49,738 nucleotides of DNA from Ettlia oleoabundans (lineage: Eukaryota > Chlorophyta > Chlorophyceae > Chlamydomonadales): assembly GCA_019693395.1 (NCBI GenBank), contig JAAMXP010002274.1:3625-53362 (forward strand). The letters are read 5' to 3'. The notes under the pieces were generated by a model, which was given only the letters and a program-made list of their open reading frames with translations, had not been told where the DNA came from and did no database searches. Position 1 is the stretch's first letter. Each line of letters begins with the position of its first letter. Positions 32,769 to 43,534 of this stretch are shown piece by piece. The position numbers were made by a program, and so were the translations under genes.

Positions 32769-35700
32769 ATGTGGCGCCGAGCGTTCAGTAGCATTGGACA
32801 CAGCGCCTTGACATGCTGCGACGTCGTTGTAGTAGGCGGCGGCCACGCTGGCTGCGAGGCGGCGGCAGCCGCCGCCAGGCGGGGTGCCTCAACCGTGCTG
32901 GTGACGCCGTCGCCCGCTGCCAGCATTGGCGAAATGTCCTGCAACCCCAGCATTGGTGGGTTGGCCAAGGGAACACTGGTGCGGGAGGTTGACGCCCTGG
33001 ATGGATTGATGGTGAGGGAGCTGCAACGCCTCTTCTGCCTGCAAGTAGCGCAGCTTGAGGTTCGTGCATGAGGTGGCACTGTCTTGCATCTTGCATACCA
33101 ACCAAGGTGTTCTGCGAGTCCTGTTGCACATTTCTTATATGGAATATCACCTGCAGGGCCGTGCAGCAGATGCAGCAGGCATCCAGTTCCGGATGCTCAA
33201 CGCCTCAAAGGGGCCTGCCGTTCGTGGGCCGCGAGCGCAGATGGACAGAGTGCTGTACAAACGAGCGGTACAACACCTGCTGGCATCAGTACCACAGCTA
33301 CAGATTCATGATGGTGCCGTGGTTGACCTGCTGGTAAAGCAGCGACCCAGTGGTGGCACCCTGGCTAGCAGCAGCAGTGGTGATGACGGCGGCTCAGCGC
33401 CCGCGGTGGCAGGTGTGGTGCTGGCCAGTGGCGAGCGCATCCTCTGCCGCTCCGTGGTGATCACCACTGGAACCTTCCTGCGAGGCATCATCCATGTGGG
33501 CAGGCAATCGCGCCCAGCGGGCCGCATAGCCAGCCTCATCTCCGCAAGAGAAGCATCCAAGCCAGAGGCAGCGGCAGCAGCGGTGAAGGCAGCTGAGATG
33601 ACGGATAAAGCAGATGTGGTGGCTGCGGGCGCCGCCACTCAGCTGGCAACCAGGTTTGCAGATCTGGGATTTGCGCTGGGACGCCTCAAGACGGGCACAC
33701 CGCCCCGCCTCGACGGTGAGCCCCCAGTACAGCTTGGGCATGGTCATGAGTTGCACTGGATCAGCCTAGGTTTCAGTTTGCAGGTGGAATGGTTGGAAAA
33801 CCGCATGTGGTAGCTAACTTGGGCGTGATTGATATGAGTCAGCCAGGCAGGAAGAGGCTGCTGCTATTACTCTTGCTGGCTGTTGGGCCATGCGTTTGCC
33901 GTCATCCTAATTGTGGTTTGGTTGCTGCAGGCCGAAGCATAGACTGGAGCGTGTGTGAGGAGCAGCCGGGTGACAACCCGCCCACGCCCTTCTCCTTCCT
34001 CCATCTGCAGCAGCCAGGCTGGCGCCCGCTGCCACGCCAGGTGTCCTGCCATGGCACCCGCACCACAGCCGCTACGGAAGCCCTCGTGAATGAATGCATG
34101 GCTGCAGGTAAGCTCCTTTGCTGCTTAAGTGACTTGCTGCCGGGCGTCAGTGGTGGGTCAGTGATGCTAATGAAAGCACAGCCGCAGTCTCACCGTGGTG
34201 GGTGTTGGCCACAGGCCATTGCTGTCTGATTCTGCCGCCACAGCACCGACAACGCACATGTTGTGAATGGTTCCGGCAGTGGTTCCGCACCAGCCTTGTT
34301 GGGTGCCAGCCAGTCCAGGATCAAGTTACCACTTCTCTGCTGGAACATACACGGATTTGTGTCCCTTGTGCTGCACTGGTGATGCAGGGCGTGGGGCGGT
34401 GTTTGGCAGCGGGTTGACGGTGGCACAGGGCGGCTGCATGGAACCTCGCTACTGCCCCAGTCTTGAGACAAAATTCAGGTGAACAGAGAAGCGCTGCATA
34501 GGGTGGTTTGTGCTCTACCAGAGCGTGGCATGGGGGCTTGGACGCACCCCTGCTTGCTGGCAGCCATTCATCAGGAGCAGGCGGGCAATGAGCTGCAACT
34601 GTCAATACCAGCGCCGTGCCTGCCGTGCGCAACATGCCCGGGCACAGCTGCGGCAGCATCTTTGCGACACTTTGCACCAGCTGCATGGCGGGTGAAGAGC
34701 AACTGCGAGGTGCAGAACTGTCACAGTGGTGCTAAGCCTTGTTCATGCAGGCGTTTCCCGGGGCGCACCCACCACGTTTGGCTGGAACCTGAGGGGCTTG
34801 GCACTGATGTGGTGTATCCAAACGGCATCAGCAACAGCATGGAGCCTGAGGACCAGTTGAGACTGCTGCAGACCATACCAGGTGAGCCGAAGACGGCTGA
34901 CGAAGCGCAGGCATGGGATGGGATGGGATGGGATGGGATGGGATGGGATGGGATGGGATGGGATGGGATGGAGGAAACACAAGAGGGGCCTGTGCTGCTT
35001 GTTAAACAGTCACTTAATCACCCATTTGGCAGGCAAGGAAGTCCCAAAGCTGAGATAAGATGCACCAAGCGCAGCTGCGTTTGCTCCTAGACCTGCCAGG
35101 CATGCCCGCCACCCCGCCTTCTCATTCCACCCCCTCCTACCTCAATTCCGCACCTACCACTGCCAGGTCCCACACCTTGCAGGCCTGGAGGCAGCATGCA
35201 TGCTGGTGCCTGCGTATGCCGTGGAGTACGACTATGTGGATCCACGGGAGCTGACGCCCACCCTGGAAACAAGGCGGCTGAGGGGCCTGTACCTGGCGGG
35301 ACAGATCAACGGCACAACAGGCTACGAGGAGGCGGCGGCGCAGGGGCTGGTGGCGGGCGCCAATGCGGCTGCTCCAGGTGAGCGGCTTGCTGGTGCATGC
35401 CTAAGTGCGTTATCATTTAGCATACATAATCTTGTTAGCCTCATAGGCACAAAACCCAAGAATTTAGAAGAGGACCCTGCAGTTGTAGCGGCTTGACTGG
35501 CACGCTGCTCGTGGCTCCAAGTGTTGGCTTGCCTTGCGTGATGAAGGCGCGCCTTCAAATGCCTGCCCACCGCTCACCAGACGACACTCTGGAGTCGTTT
35601 CTGCCCTTTCCCTGCCACCAGCATTGCCAGACTGCCACTACAAATGCAGAGCCTTCCCGTCTGACGTCCTTTCTACACCACAGCTTGCTGTCACGTATCA

Positions 35701-37068
35701 ACAACGTATTTCATGTCAAATGTCGAAAAGGCTAAGAAAACTCTGAAAACCCATTAGTGGCCGCCTGCCGTGCTGCATGCCTAGTTCAGTCCCAACTCCA
35801 AGCTCCTAATTTGCAGGTGACCCACTGTTGCTGTCCCGTGCCGACGGCTACCTGGGTGTATTGGTTGATGATCTGGTGGGGCGCGGTACAAGTGAGCCGT
35901 ACCGCATGCTCAGCGCCCGCGCAGAGTTCAGGCTGAGGCTGCGACCCGACAATGCAGATCTCAGGCTTACTGAGACGGGAATGCAGGTATGTGGGGTTGG
36001 GTTCTGGAGGTTGGTTACCTGTGGTGGGGTGGGAATGGGAATCAGGAGGCTGGTGGCTGTGCTTCCGTGGTGCTGTTGTGTGGGCATGGGAAGAAGAAGG
36101 GAGGTAACGATAGACGTGCAGTGTCACTAGTAAAGGACGCAAAACCACTGCAATGCGACTTGCCCTTATTTTGCTCCAACCAATTTCCCAACTCTCATCT
36201 TGCTGCACAGCTTGGCTTGGTGGGCCCGGAGCGCGCGGCGTCATTCCAGGACCGTCAGCGCCAGGTGGCAGCTGTGGAGCACCTTCTCGATAACTTCCAG
36301 CTGTCCAGCTCGGCATGGGCTCGCCAGGGCTTCCAGGTGTCGCAAGATGGTGGCTACAGCAGCGCAGCACAAATGTTGACCCGCCCGGGTGTGAACTTGA
36401 GTAAGCTGGCGGACGCTGCTGCGGCAGAGCAGGCACCACTTTGGCAGCAGCTACAGGAGCTGGCAGCAGCGGCAGCTGCAGGTCTGTCGGCTGATGTCCC
36501 ACCTGTTGGCGGCAGCGGTAACAGCAGCGGCACCAGCGGCAGTAACCCGACCAGAAGATTGTGCAGCGACGACAGCGGTAGTGCTAGCAGCGGCAGCAGC
36601 ACAGCCGCCAGCAGCAGCAGCTCTAGGTATGATCTGAGCCAGGAGCCTGCCCCCACACCCAGCGCTGTGGACACAGCCAGGCATAACTGCCACTATAGGC
36701 CCTACCTGGTGAAGATGGAGGCTGAGGTGGCTGACTTAAAGCGGGACGAGGCACTACGCATCCCGCAAGATTTGGATTATTCGGCCCTGCAGCTTTCAGC
36801 TGAGGACGGGGAGAAGCTGTCGGCTGCACGACCTGCCAGCCTGGCGGCAGCCCAGCGCATACCTGGCGTCACCCCGGCGGCGCTCATTCTGCTGCTGCAG
36901 CACGTGCGGAAGCGACAGCCGTGCAGGGGCGGAGGAGGTGGCACCCCGGGGGGCAGGCCAGGCAGCACTGCCTTTGGCAGCAATTCACCCACCGGCAGCG
37001 GCGGCGGAGAAAGTTTGCTGAGTAGGAGCCGGGCGCCTGCGGAGGCAGCAGCTGCCTGTGGCGCATAA
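32769..37068 (+). CDS. MTO1: tRNA uridine 5-carboxymethylaminomethyl modification enzyme MnmG/MTO1 (GidA)
   Basis: With its GTPase partner MnmE/MSS1, this FAD protein adds the carboxymethylaminomethyl- or taurinomethyl-type group to wobble uridine 34 of organellar tRNAs. Exons: 32769–33011, 33157–33715, 33931–34107, 34388–34478, 34751–34881, 35183–35377, 35817–35986, 36211–37068; 807 residues. Visible motifs: FAD fold [25 protein letters not shown] with the first conserved Cys, [36 protein letters not shown] with the second conserved Cys, [23 protein letters not shown] and C-terminal PGVTPAAL. It is longer than bacterial MnmG (about 630) because of Ala/Ser/Gly-rich inserts in exons 2 and 8 and a tail after HVRKR. 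The start [12 protein letters not shown] looks like a short mitochondrial presequence. An in-frame ATG at 32631 would lengthen it by 46 residues. Confidence 0.95.
34913..34972. repeat. Pentanucleotide microsatellite (ATGGG)n, about 12 units
   Basis: About twelve head-to-tail ATGGG units, the last one imperfect, fill 34913–34972 inside the MnmG intron 34882–35182. The array begins about 30 bp after the donor site. It should be length-polymorphic between strains. Confidence 0.95.
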
Positions 37069-37588
37069 TCAGACAGCATGTCTCGTTGCCACAAGCTTCT
37101 TAGTAACATCTAGATCTGTCCGTGGTCTTGTGGCATGCTTGCTTCACTCATGTCATGTATTTGTTTGCCGTACTACTATTCGTGGTCCTGTCAGCATCGC
37201 ATCTCTTCACAGATAGAGCAGAACAAGCGCAGGAGGTGTGCAATCTGCGACGGATCCTGAGCAAACAGAGGTAGGTATTTACTGCTTGATGCTGACAGCG
37301 GTAGGGCGACTTTGGTTGTCCACTGTACGCCCACAGCAGAGGGTGAGCAAATTGGAAAAAGGTGGGCATTGGGCTGCCAAGTTTGCAACCAGCAAGAGCA
37401 CGCAAATAGCGGCGCAAAAAGAGATCAAGGCAAAAGGTATCAGTAGTGAGCAGAAAAACTGTGAACAGGGGTACAGCCAGCTGTTCGAAGGACTGACAGG
37501 CAGAAAGAGGGCAGGAGGAGAGGGAGGAGGTTTGGTGACTAGAGGAGTGCAAAACCAGAAGTGGGGTTAAAGCCGGCCTTGCAGCCGC
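37069..37588. other. Convergent 3' intergenic region, MnmG and NUMOD3-type gene
   Basis: These 520 bp lie between two facing stop codons, so they should hold both 3' UTRs. I found no TGTAA on the plus strand here and none on the minus strand. The MnmG side is AT-richer (TTCTTAGTAACATCTAGATC). No further gene is supported; short open frames in it are unremarkable. Confidence 0.6.
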
Positions 37589-40500
37589 TTACTGCTGCCA
37601 GGGCATGGCCCTTCTGGAGGGAATGGGCCCAGGCGGCACACCCGCTGCATGTCCGTTCACAGCATCAGGTGCCACCCCATGCAGCTGCTCCTGCAGCCGT
37701 GCAGACGGAGCGACCCCATTCGCTCCAGCAAACCCATTCACCACCCCATTTGGCTGTGGCAGTGCTACGCCATCGGCATGCCCGGCCTGTGACGCAGCGG
37801 CGGCAGCGCCTCTGGCACCCGCCTGCTCCTGCTGCTGGTGCTCCACCCGCTGCTGCTGGTGCTGCTGCTCCTCCTGCAGTCTTTCCACCAGCTCCTGCTG
37901 CTGCTGCGCCGATGCCTCCGCCTCCTGCTCAGCATCCAGGTACTGCTGCAGCGGCTGAAGCGCCTCCTCCAGTTGGACCACCTGCCAGGGAAAAAGCAAG
38001 CAGAGAGGGGTGCAATCACACATGGGTCTGAACAAACCACAGTACATAATTGCTTACAAAAAGAGGGAGATGGCGTACAGCGATATACAACATGGACTGC
38101 CAACAGCACTCAGCAACTTGTGCTAGCAGCTGCAATCAAGTATCCAAACTCAAGTACCTGGACCACCCCCCAGGATGTTGCTCAAGCCCCGCTCACCTGC
38201 TGGCGCAGCTTGCTGATCATAGCTGACGCCTTTTCATCAGCCGCCACTGCCTGCCGCAATCGCACCGGGTCGGCGGCAAACGCAGCCTTCTGCAACACAC
38301 CACCACAGCGCAGCATGCAACGCCATGGTGTGTGAGAAAGACCCCAGTATGGGCAACCAACCAGCTGGCTCATTCAAAACAATTGCTTCAAACGTGTTGG
38401 AGCCCTGAGGCGATCAGAGAGGAAGACAACAATGTAGAGGCTGCTTGTCTAGCCAAGCTGTCGAGGTGCAGCCCGACCATCACCGCACCATCACCGGTCA
38501 TCAGCGCCGAGCATCAGGACTAGTATGCTATTTCCACACTCCACACCTAATGCTCCCTTAAGCACTCATAGACTAGAAGTGAGAAAGGAGGCTGCAAAAT
38601 TCGAGAGGAGGATGCAAACAGGAAATTGTGATGCAGCTCACCGCCCGCTGCAGCTTGGCCATGGCCGCCTCAGCTGCCGCCAGCTTGCTCCGCGCCTCCT
38701 GCACCTTCTTCATGTGGCCAAGTGCCATCTTCACCTTGCTCACGCGTTTCTGCAAAAACAGTTACAGAACACGTGGCAAAGCAACGCAATCTTGAGGGGG
38801 TGTGGAGAGAGGAGAGCAGAGCGGCAACATCAGCAGGGTGGACCCTGCAATAGCAGCAACCTCCCCCAATCGGTCCTCAGCAAAACTTGAAAACAGGCGG
38901 TCTTGCTTGCTGATTCCCAATGGAAGCACGCCCCCATCCCCCTAGCAGCGGAGCATCTCCAAGCACCACCACGAATTGTGCACCATAACATGTCCCGTTA
39001 CCAATCATCCGCGATATCTCCAGAACCCCTGTCAGAACCCCTTTAACCCAAGACTGCTCACACCTTCTTGGGAACTGCCTTGGTCTTGTTTTTCTCCATG
39101 AGGCGCTTGATTTTGCTGATGATGCGGTTGCGGAACTCTGGGTGGTCGTTCCAGCCGCGTGTGGCCACCTGCTCGCGGGGCGCAGGGGTGGTGTGGGGTA
39201 GGGGTTGTGGGGGTGGTTACACGGTGAACTCGTGCATTGCAGCACTGTGGGGCATCCTCGCCCCACAGAATACATTGCTCGGCATTATCAGGCACGGTGC
39301 AGGCACAGCCCGTGCAACTGATAGGGCAATGCAACCTCTTGCTGCTCAGCCTCACCTCCGACCATTCCTTCTTGAAATACTGCCATGCCAGACCCATGAC
39401 CACCTCATGTGCCCTCTCATACTCGCTACACGCCCTCAGCGTCGGATCCTCAGAGCTACGCATGATCTTCAAAATCTCAATGGCCTGGAGACATTGCAGT
39501 CATGGGGACGGATTAGTGGCAGGTGAATGTAGACATGCAGTCGCAGCACATAGGGCAGGCAGTCACACTCCCGAGCATTGAGTTGCGTGTGCCCAGATGT
39601 GTGGAAAGGCTGACAGCACAAATCAACAGCTGCAGAGTAAAGAGGCGCCATCAAACGGTGACCGTGATGGCAAGCTGGCTGGCAACATTGCAGATGAAGC
39701 AGCAGCCCACTGCTTGCCGCCACCTACCTGCCCATCGATCTCTTCTCGGGCCTTCTCAGCACGTTCTAGCAACTTTGCCCGAATCTTCTCCTACGGCAAC
39801 GCAGTGCAGAGGATAACAGTGTAAATGAATAGAGCTAACATGCCACCCTTGTAGCTGCGTGTGGGCTGTGCTTGGCGCTTGTCACCAGCAGCACGCCGAG
39901 GGACAGAAGTGCAAAGCTTACGTCGCTCACGCCGACTTTGCTAGCGAACTGCTCGGACGAACAAGTGAACTGACAACTGAAAACAAACAGCAAGCCAAAC
40001 CATGCATATCACCTTCTTCCACCCAAATCCTCCTACTCCATGCACATACACGCGTAGTCGACCGTCATTGGACTTCAGCTAGCACCTGCCCACTCTCATC
40101 AACATACCATTGCTGATTTGCTGGCGCCACCTGCCAAATTCGCACTCACCTTCGCCTCATCAGTGTGTGGCTCTCGCTTCTCGTTTGCCTTAGCCAGCCG
40201 CTCTTTCACATCTGGGCGCTGCATGGCCTTCTTAGTGGCTGCTGCGATGCGTGCAATGGTCTCAGGTCGGTGCTTGCGGCCCTTGTTCCAAGGCGTGCGC
40301 CCTTTGTTAGCTGCACTAATCTTCTGCCGGCGAAGGAGCTCCATTTCGCTAGGAGTGGCAGGAGCTGAGGCGATGTTGGGTTGCTGCTGCTGCTGTTGCG
40401 CGTGGGCCGGTTGCGGAGCCTGCATATTATGCTGCTGCTGCTGGAGCGGCTGTGGTGGCGGCACGGCTGCTGCGGAACGCTGTAGGTGTTGCAGCTGCGG

Positions 40501-40785
40501 CGGGGGCACCGAGGGTGGGCGATTCATTAAGCTGCCTGGAGACATGCCGTATGGCCGTGCGCTGGCTGCTGCCTGGCGACTGGTGGCGGCACGCCGGCCT
40601 TCATACCCAACAGTGGAACGTGCTGGCAGCGCACCCCGCCTGCCGCCGCTGGTGGCCGCCATCTGGAGGGGAGTAAGCGGCGATGCATGTCTTCCCGAGG
40701 GTGATCCGAGTCCCAGAGCGCGGGAGTTCCAGGCAGAGTGTTGGGCGGGGGCCAAGGCCTTGCTGCTTGCTGCCCGCCCCGCCAT
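37589..40785 (-). CDS. Q-rich coiled-coil protein with NUMOD3-type (nuclease-associated modular domain) motifs
   Basis: Exons: 40150–40785, 39922–39948 (tentative), 39728–39790, 39356–39484, 39064–39168, 38642–38749, 38197–38289, 37589–37981; 517 residues, all phase 0. Residues 1–150 are Ala/Arg/Ser/Pro-rich with glutamine tracts and could be a plastid or mitochondrial transit peptide plus linker. Residues 155–205 read ISAANKGRTPWNKGRKHRPE and then IARIAAATKKAM, the N-K-G-x-x-x-x-N-K-G-x-x-x-S/P-E pattern of NUMOD3. NUMOD3 is a DNA-binding module first described in homing endonucleases. No nuclease domain follows. Instead there are long charged helices (KIRAKLLERAEKAREEIDG, NRIISKIKRLMEKNKTKA) and a Q/E-rich coiled coil near the C-terminus. 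Land plants have uncharacterised proteins of this layout. The molecular function is unknown; DNA or RNA binding in an organelle is inference. Confidence 0.82.
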
Positions 40786-41260
40786 TCCCTCGTTGTAGAC
40801 CAGGTATCAGTGGTTGTGGGCCGGGAGGGTTTTGCTCCTCGTCAAACCAGGCGCTCAGGGCCGGGGCCGAGGTTGTAAACGCTGTGGCTGGCTACGGGAG
40901 GCAAGCCGCCACAACGCCAGATCGAAGTGCCAGCCTTGAGGTGCAGCAGCGATGCAGTTAAGTTGCTGATGCTATCCCATGACTGGTGCAACACATGCAT
41001 TGCCCTACAATTAGTGCAACTGTCCCCGGAGGGCCACGTCACACCCAGTCGTGCGGGAAGGACAAGTAGGATGTCGGAACCACACATTCAAGCGATTTTC
41101 TACTTGCGCCACATACAACGAGAGTCACATCGCGGCGTCCTCCTTGAAACGCACCGGTCTTTGCAGCTCACTTGGTGCACACCTCCTCTACCCTACAGTC
41201 CTAGCCTCTTCTTAGCAAACCCTTCCTTTAGTGCCTTAGAATTTCGGACTCGACATCCAC
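40786..41260. promoter_or_regulatory. Divergent intergenic region between NUMOD3-type gene and universal stress protein gene
   Basis: These 475 bp separate two start codons on opposite strands, so both 5' UTRs and promoters should lie here. No unambiguous TATA box or other site is recognised. The half nearest the stress gene (41160–41250) is pyrimidine-rich. Confidence 0.6.
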
Positions 41261-43103
41261 ATGGGCCCCAGGGTTGTTCTGCTCGCTGTCGACAACACTG
41301 ATGTGAGTGGGTTCTACTGCTAAGGACGCGTGTAACTTGGCTTGAGGTTTTGGACGCTCTTTTTAGATGGCAGCTTGTGTGGCTGGCGGTTGCAGCATAG
41401 ATTGAAAAAGAGCGTGGAAGCCGCCGCCGCCTCTACGTAACACGCCACCAGTCGTCTTTAGGACTCATCAGTCACGTTGATCCACGCCCTTTGTTGCAGC
41501 AAAGTGAGGATGTCCTTGATTGGACCATCCAGAATCTGTACAAGGAGGGCGATGAGGTGCGCAACGCCTCACCAAGTCACAGCAAGCGGCTCTGCACGGT
41601 GCTGGGTGCTGGGCAGCATACGTGGATCGCCAGCAGGGTTGCGCCAGTTTGCAGCAACGGCAGTTCTTGCATGCATCGGAGAGCGATGCTTTGCCATTGC
41701 AAAGCTGCCAGGGGGCGTAAAACCAGGAAGGATGGGTGCCCCATACTGGTTCTGCCAGCACCTCCCGTACCTCACATCTGCACTCACCACCAGCCTGCTG
41801 CCCCAAACGCAGATCCACCTGTTGCACATCATTCCCGTGCCCATGCCAGAGGTGAGAATCACTGAATCTAGCAGCAGCGTGCCACCGGGCATGACTGGCA
41901 CCTGCCGTTAACCTTGGTGCCACCACATGGGAACGAAACACCACCTGTCCTTGCCCCCCAGCTGAGCCCGAAATGGTTGCTATTCTGTTTAGAGTGAGTG
42001 ATCACTGACCACTTGTAGTACCATCCACTTCTGCAAGCAGGTCATAGGCGGCATTGGCGGCATGGACAGCAGCATCGTCACAGTAGACCCTGACCCGCAG
42101 ACTGACCTGAAGCACGTGCGTGTGCTGCTCTGCTGGTTAGGCCGCTCTGACAGCAGCCACCCAGGCAAAAGTCATGAGGCAACGTACTGCGGGGCTCGGT
42201 TGTAGTGATGGAGTTGGCAGTACATTGCACCGCATCCGGAATGGAGCAGCCAAGGATACAGCCGTCTGGCTGCTACCGGAGCAGCTTTGCCATCGCCAGC
42301 AAGTTGTGCACCCTCCTTTGAGGATATGGTTTTCTCTCATGCACCATTTGCCTGCCAAGCCAGGTCGCATAACCATGTGTGCTGATTACGTTGCCCGATT
42401 GTGATTATGTTGCCCTCTGCTATGCTGTTATCCCGTGTGTGTGATGCTCATTCCTGCAGATTGCCGAGGCCAAGGAGTTCATGAAGAAGCGGTTTGTGAC
42501 TAAGCTGGCTAGCCGCAACATCCCCTACAAAGTGTAAGTTGAACAGGCACCAACAATCTGCGATGCTGGCTTGTAATCCTGAGTGCACACTGCACTAAAA
42601 TGTGCACGTGCCTCCGCTGCTGTTCCGCCTGTTTCCCTGAGATTCCCTGACGGACGGCCTGCTCCAAATCACTGCTTGCAACTGACCCCCCGCTACCCTC
42701 CCTTTGCCCTCCTCAGCGGCCACTCCCTGCTTGCTTCTGCCCGAGCTTCTGCTTCATTTCTCTGCTCCGCAGCCGCTCATAGTTTTGTTGGGTTCATCTA
42801 TTCGCAGCGGGAGTGTCCGCTTCCTGCCCAGCAACGGTTCCCATGCCAGCACTTAGGCCTTCTAGCTGTTGCCCTTGCTTACAGTAACGACACCTGCTTT
42901 TGCTTGCTCGCAGCGAGATTGTTCATTTCCTCACCGACAACGATTCCATCGGCGAGGCCATCTGCAAGCGAGCCGAGGCCCTGGCCGCTACTGCTGTGGT
43001 CATGGCTAAACATCAGCGCGGCGCGATTGCCGAGTTTTTCCTGGGCAGCGTCACGAAGTATTGCACGCACCACTGCAAGCAGCCACTCATTGTGCTGCAC
43101 TGA
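41261..43103 (+). CDS. Universal stress protein (UspA family), single domain
   Basis: Exons: 41261–41302, 41500–41556, 41813–41851, 42041–42115, 42460–42533, 42914–43103; 158 residues, the usual single-domain USP length. The first strand MGPRVVLLAVDNTD and helix SEDVLDWTIQNLYKEGDE are followed by IHLLHIIPVPMPE, a variable loop, the helix IAEAKEFMKKRFVTKLASRN, EIVHFL, and the final strand QPLIVLH. The nucleotide-binding loop is altered: MAKHQRGAIAEFFLGSVTKY (126–145) keeps G132 and G140-S141, but A127 and Q130 stand where classical ATP-binding members have the two glycines of G-x-x-G. Plant and algal USPs often show similar changes. USPs are cytosolic dimers in stress, redox or hypoxia responses; ATP binding here is uncertain. 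No targeting peptide is seen. Confidence 0.93.
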
Positions 43104-43308
43104 AGCTGCCTCATGCTGGAGCGTCCGCTTCCCCCACACAGTTGTGCCATTATCGTTCTCCTTTCCTCCTCATTATTGCCTTCTCTTCTCTCTGAGGTCA
43201 ATACCTCTCATTTCCCGTCATGGCAGCTCAAGCAATATGTCCCCCATTTTCGCTCGGCGCCTCCACCCATGATATCTGGTGTCAGCTGTGCAACCTGAAG
43301 ATGCCTTA

Positions 43309-43313
43309 TTTAC
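43309..43313 (-). terminator. Candidate TGTAA polyadenylation signal for the CobW gene
   Basis: TTACA on the plus strand (TGTAA on minus) lies about 220 bp beyond the CobW stop codon at 43535. If used, the CobW and USP transcripts would overlap antisense by roughly 100 bp. Confidence 0.4.
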
Positions 43314-43400
43314 AGCTGGTTGCCGCTTTGCTGGGCTAACTTCCATGTGTAGCGTGTACAACAAGAAAAATCGCTGTCGGACATAAATGAATGAACACCT

Positions 43401-43418
43401 TGTAACAAACCCCTGTAA
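43401..43418 (+). terminator. Two candidate TGTAA polyadenylation signals for the universal stress protein gene
   Basis: TGTAA occurs at 43401–43405 and 43414–43418, about 300 bp after the USP stop codon. TGTAA is the established chlorophyte poly(A) signal. Two copies within 18 bp and in the right orientation make a 3' end near 43430 likely. That would leave about 100 bp to the stop codon of the convergent CobW gene. Confidence 0.6.
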
Positions 43419-43534
43419 CTTGCTTGGGCCGACCAAGCAAGGTTTCCTTTCATCAAAGCGAACAATAGGCTATGCTATTTTGTGTTTGGCCACAATGCTA
43501 TTGATCTGACGTTCATGCCCGTTGTGGGGCAGGT

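Noticed and set aside
40118..40798. 226-codon plus-strand open frame opposite the NUMOD3-type gene
   Set aside because: It is the shadow of exon 40150–40785. The minus strand has the recognisable NUMOD3 motif and a phase-consistent gene.
42583..43272. 229-codon plus-strand open frame across the last intron of the stress protein gene
   Set aside because: It begins at a non-ATG codon, runs through the intron in another frame, and overlaps the clearly conserved last USP exon.
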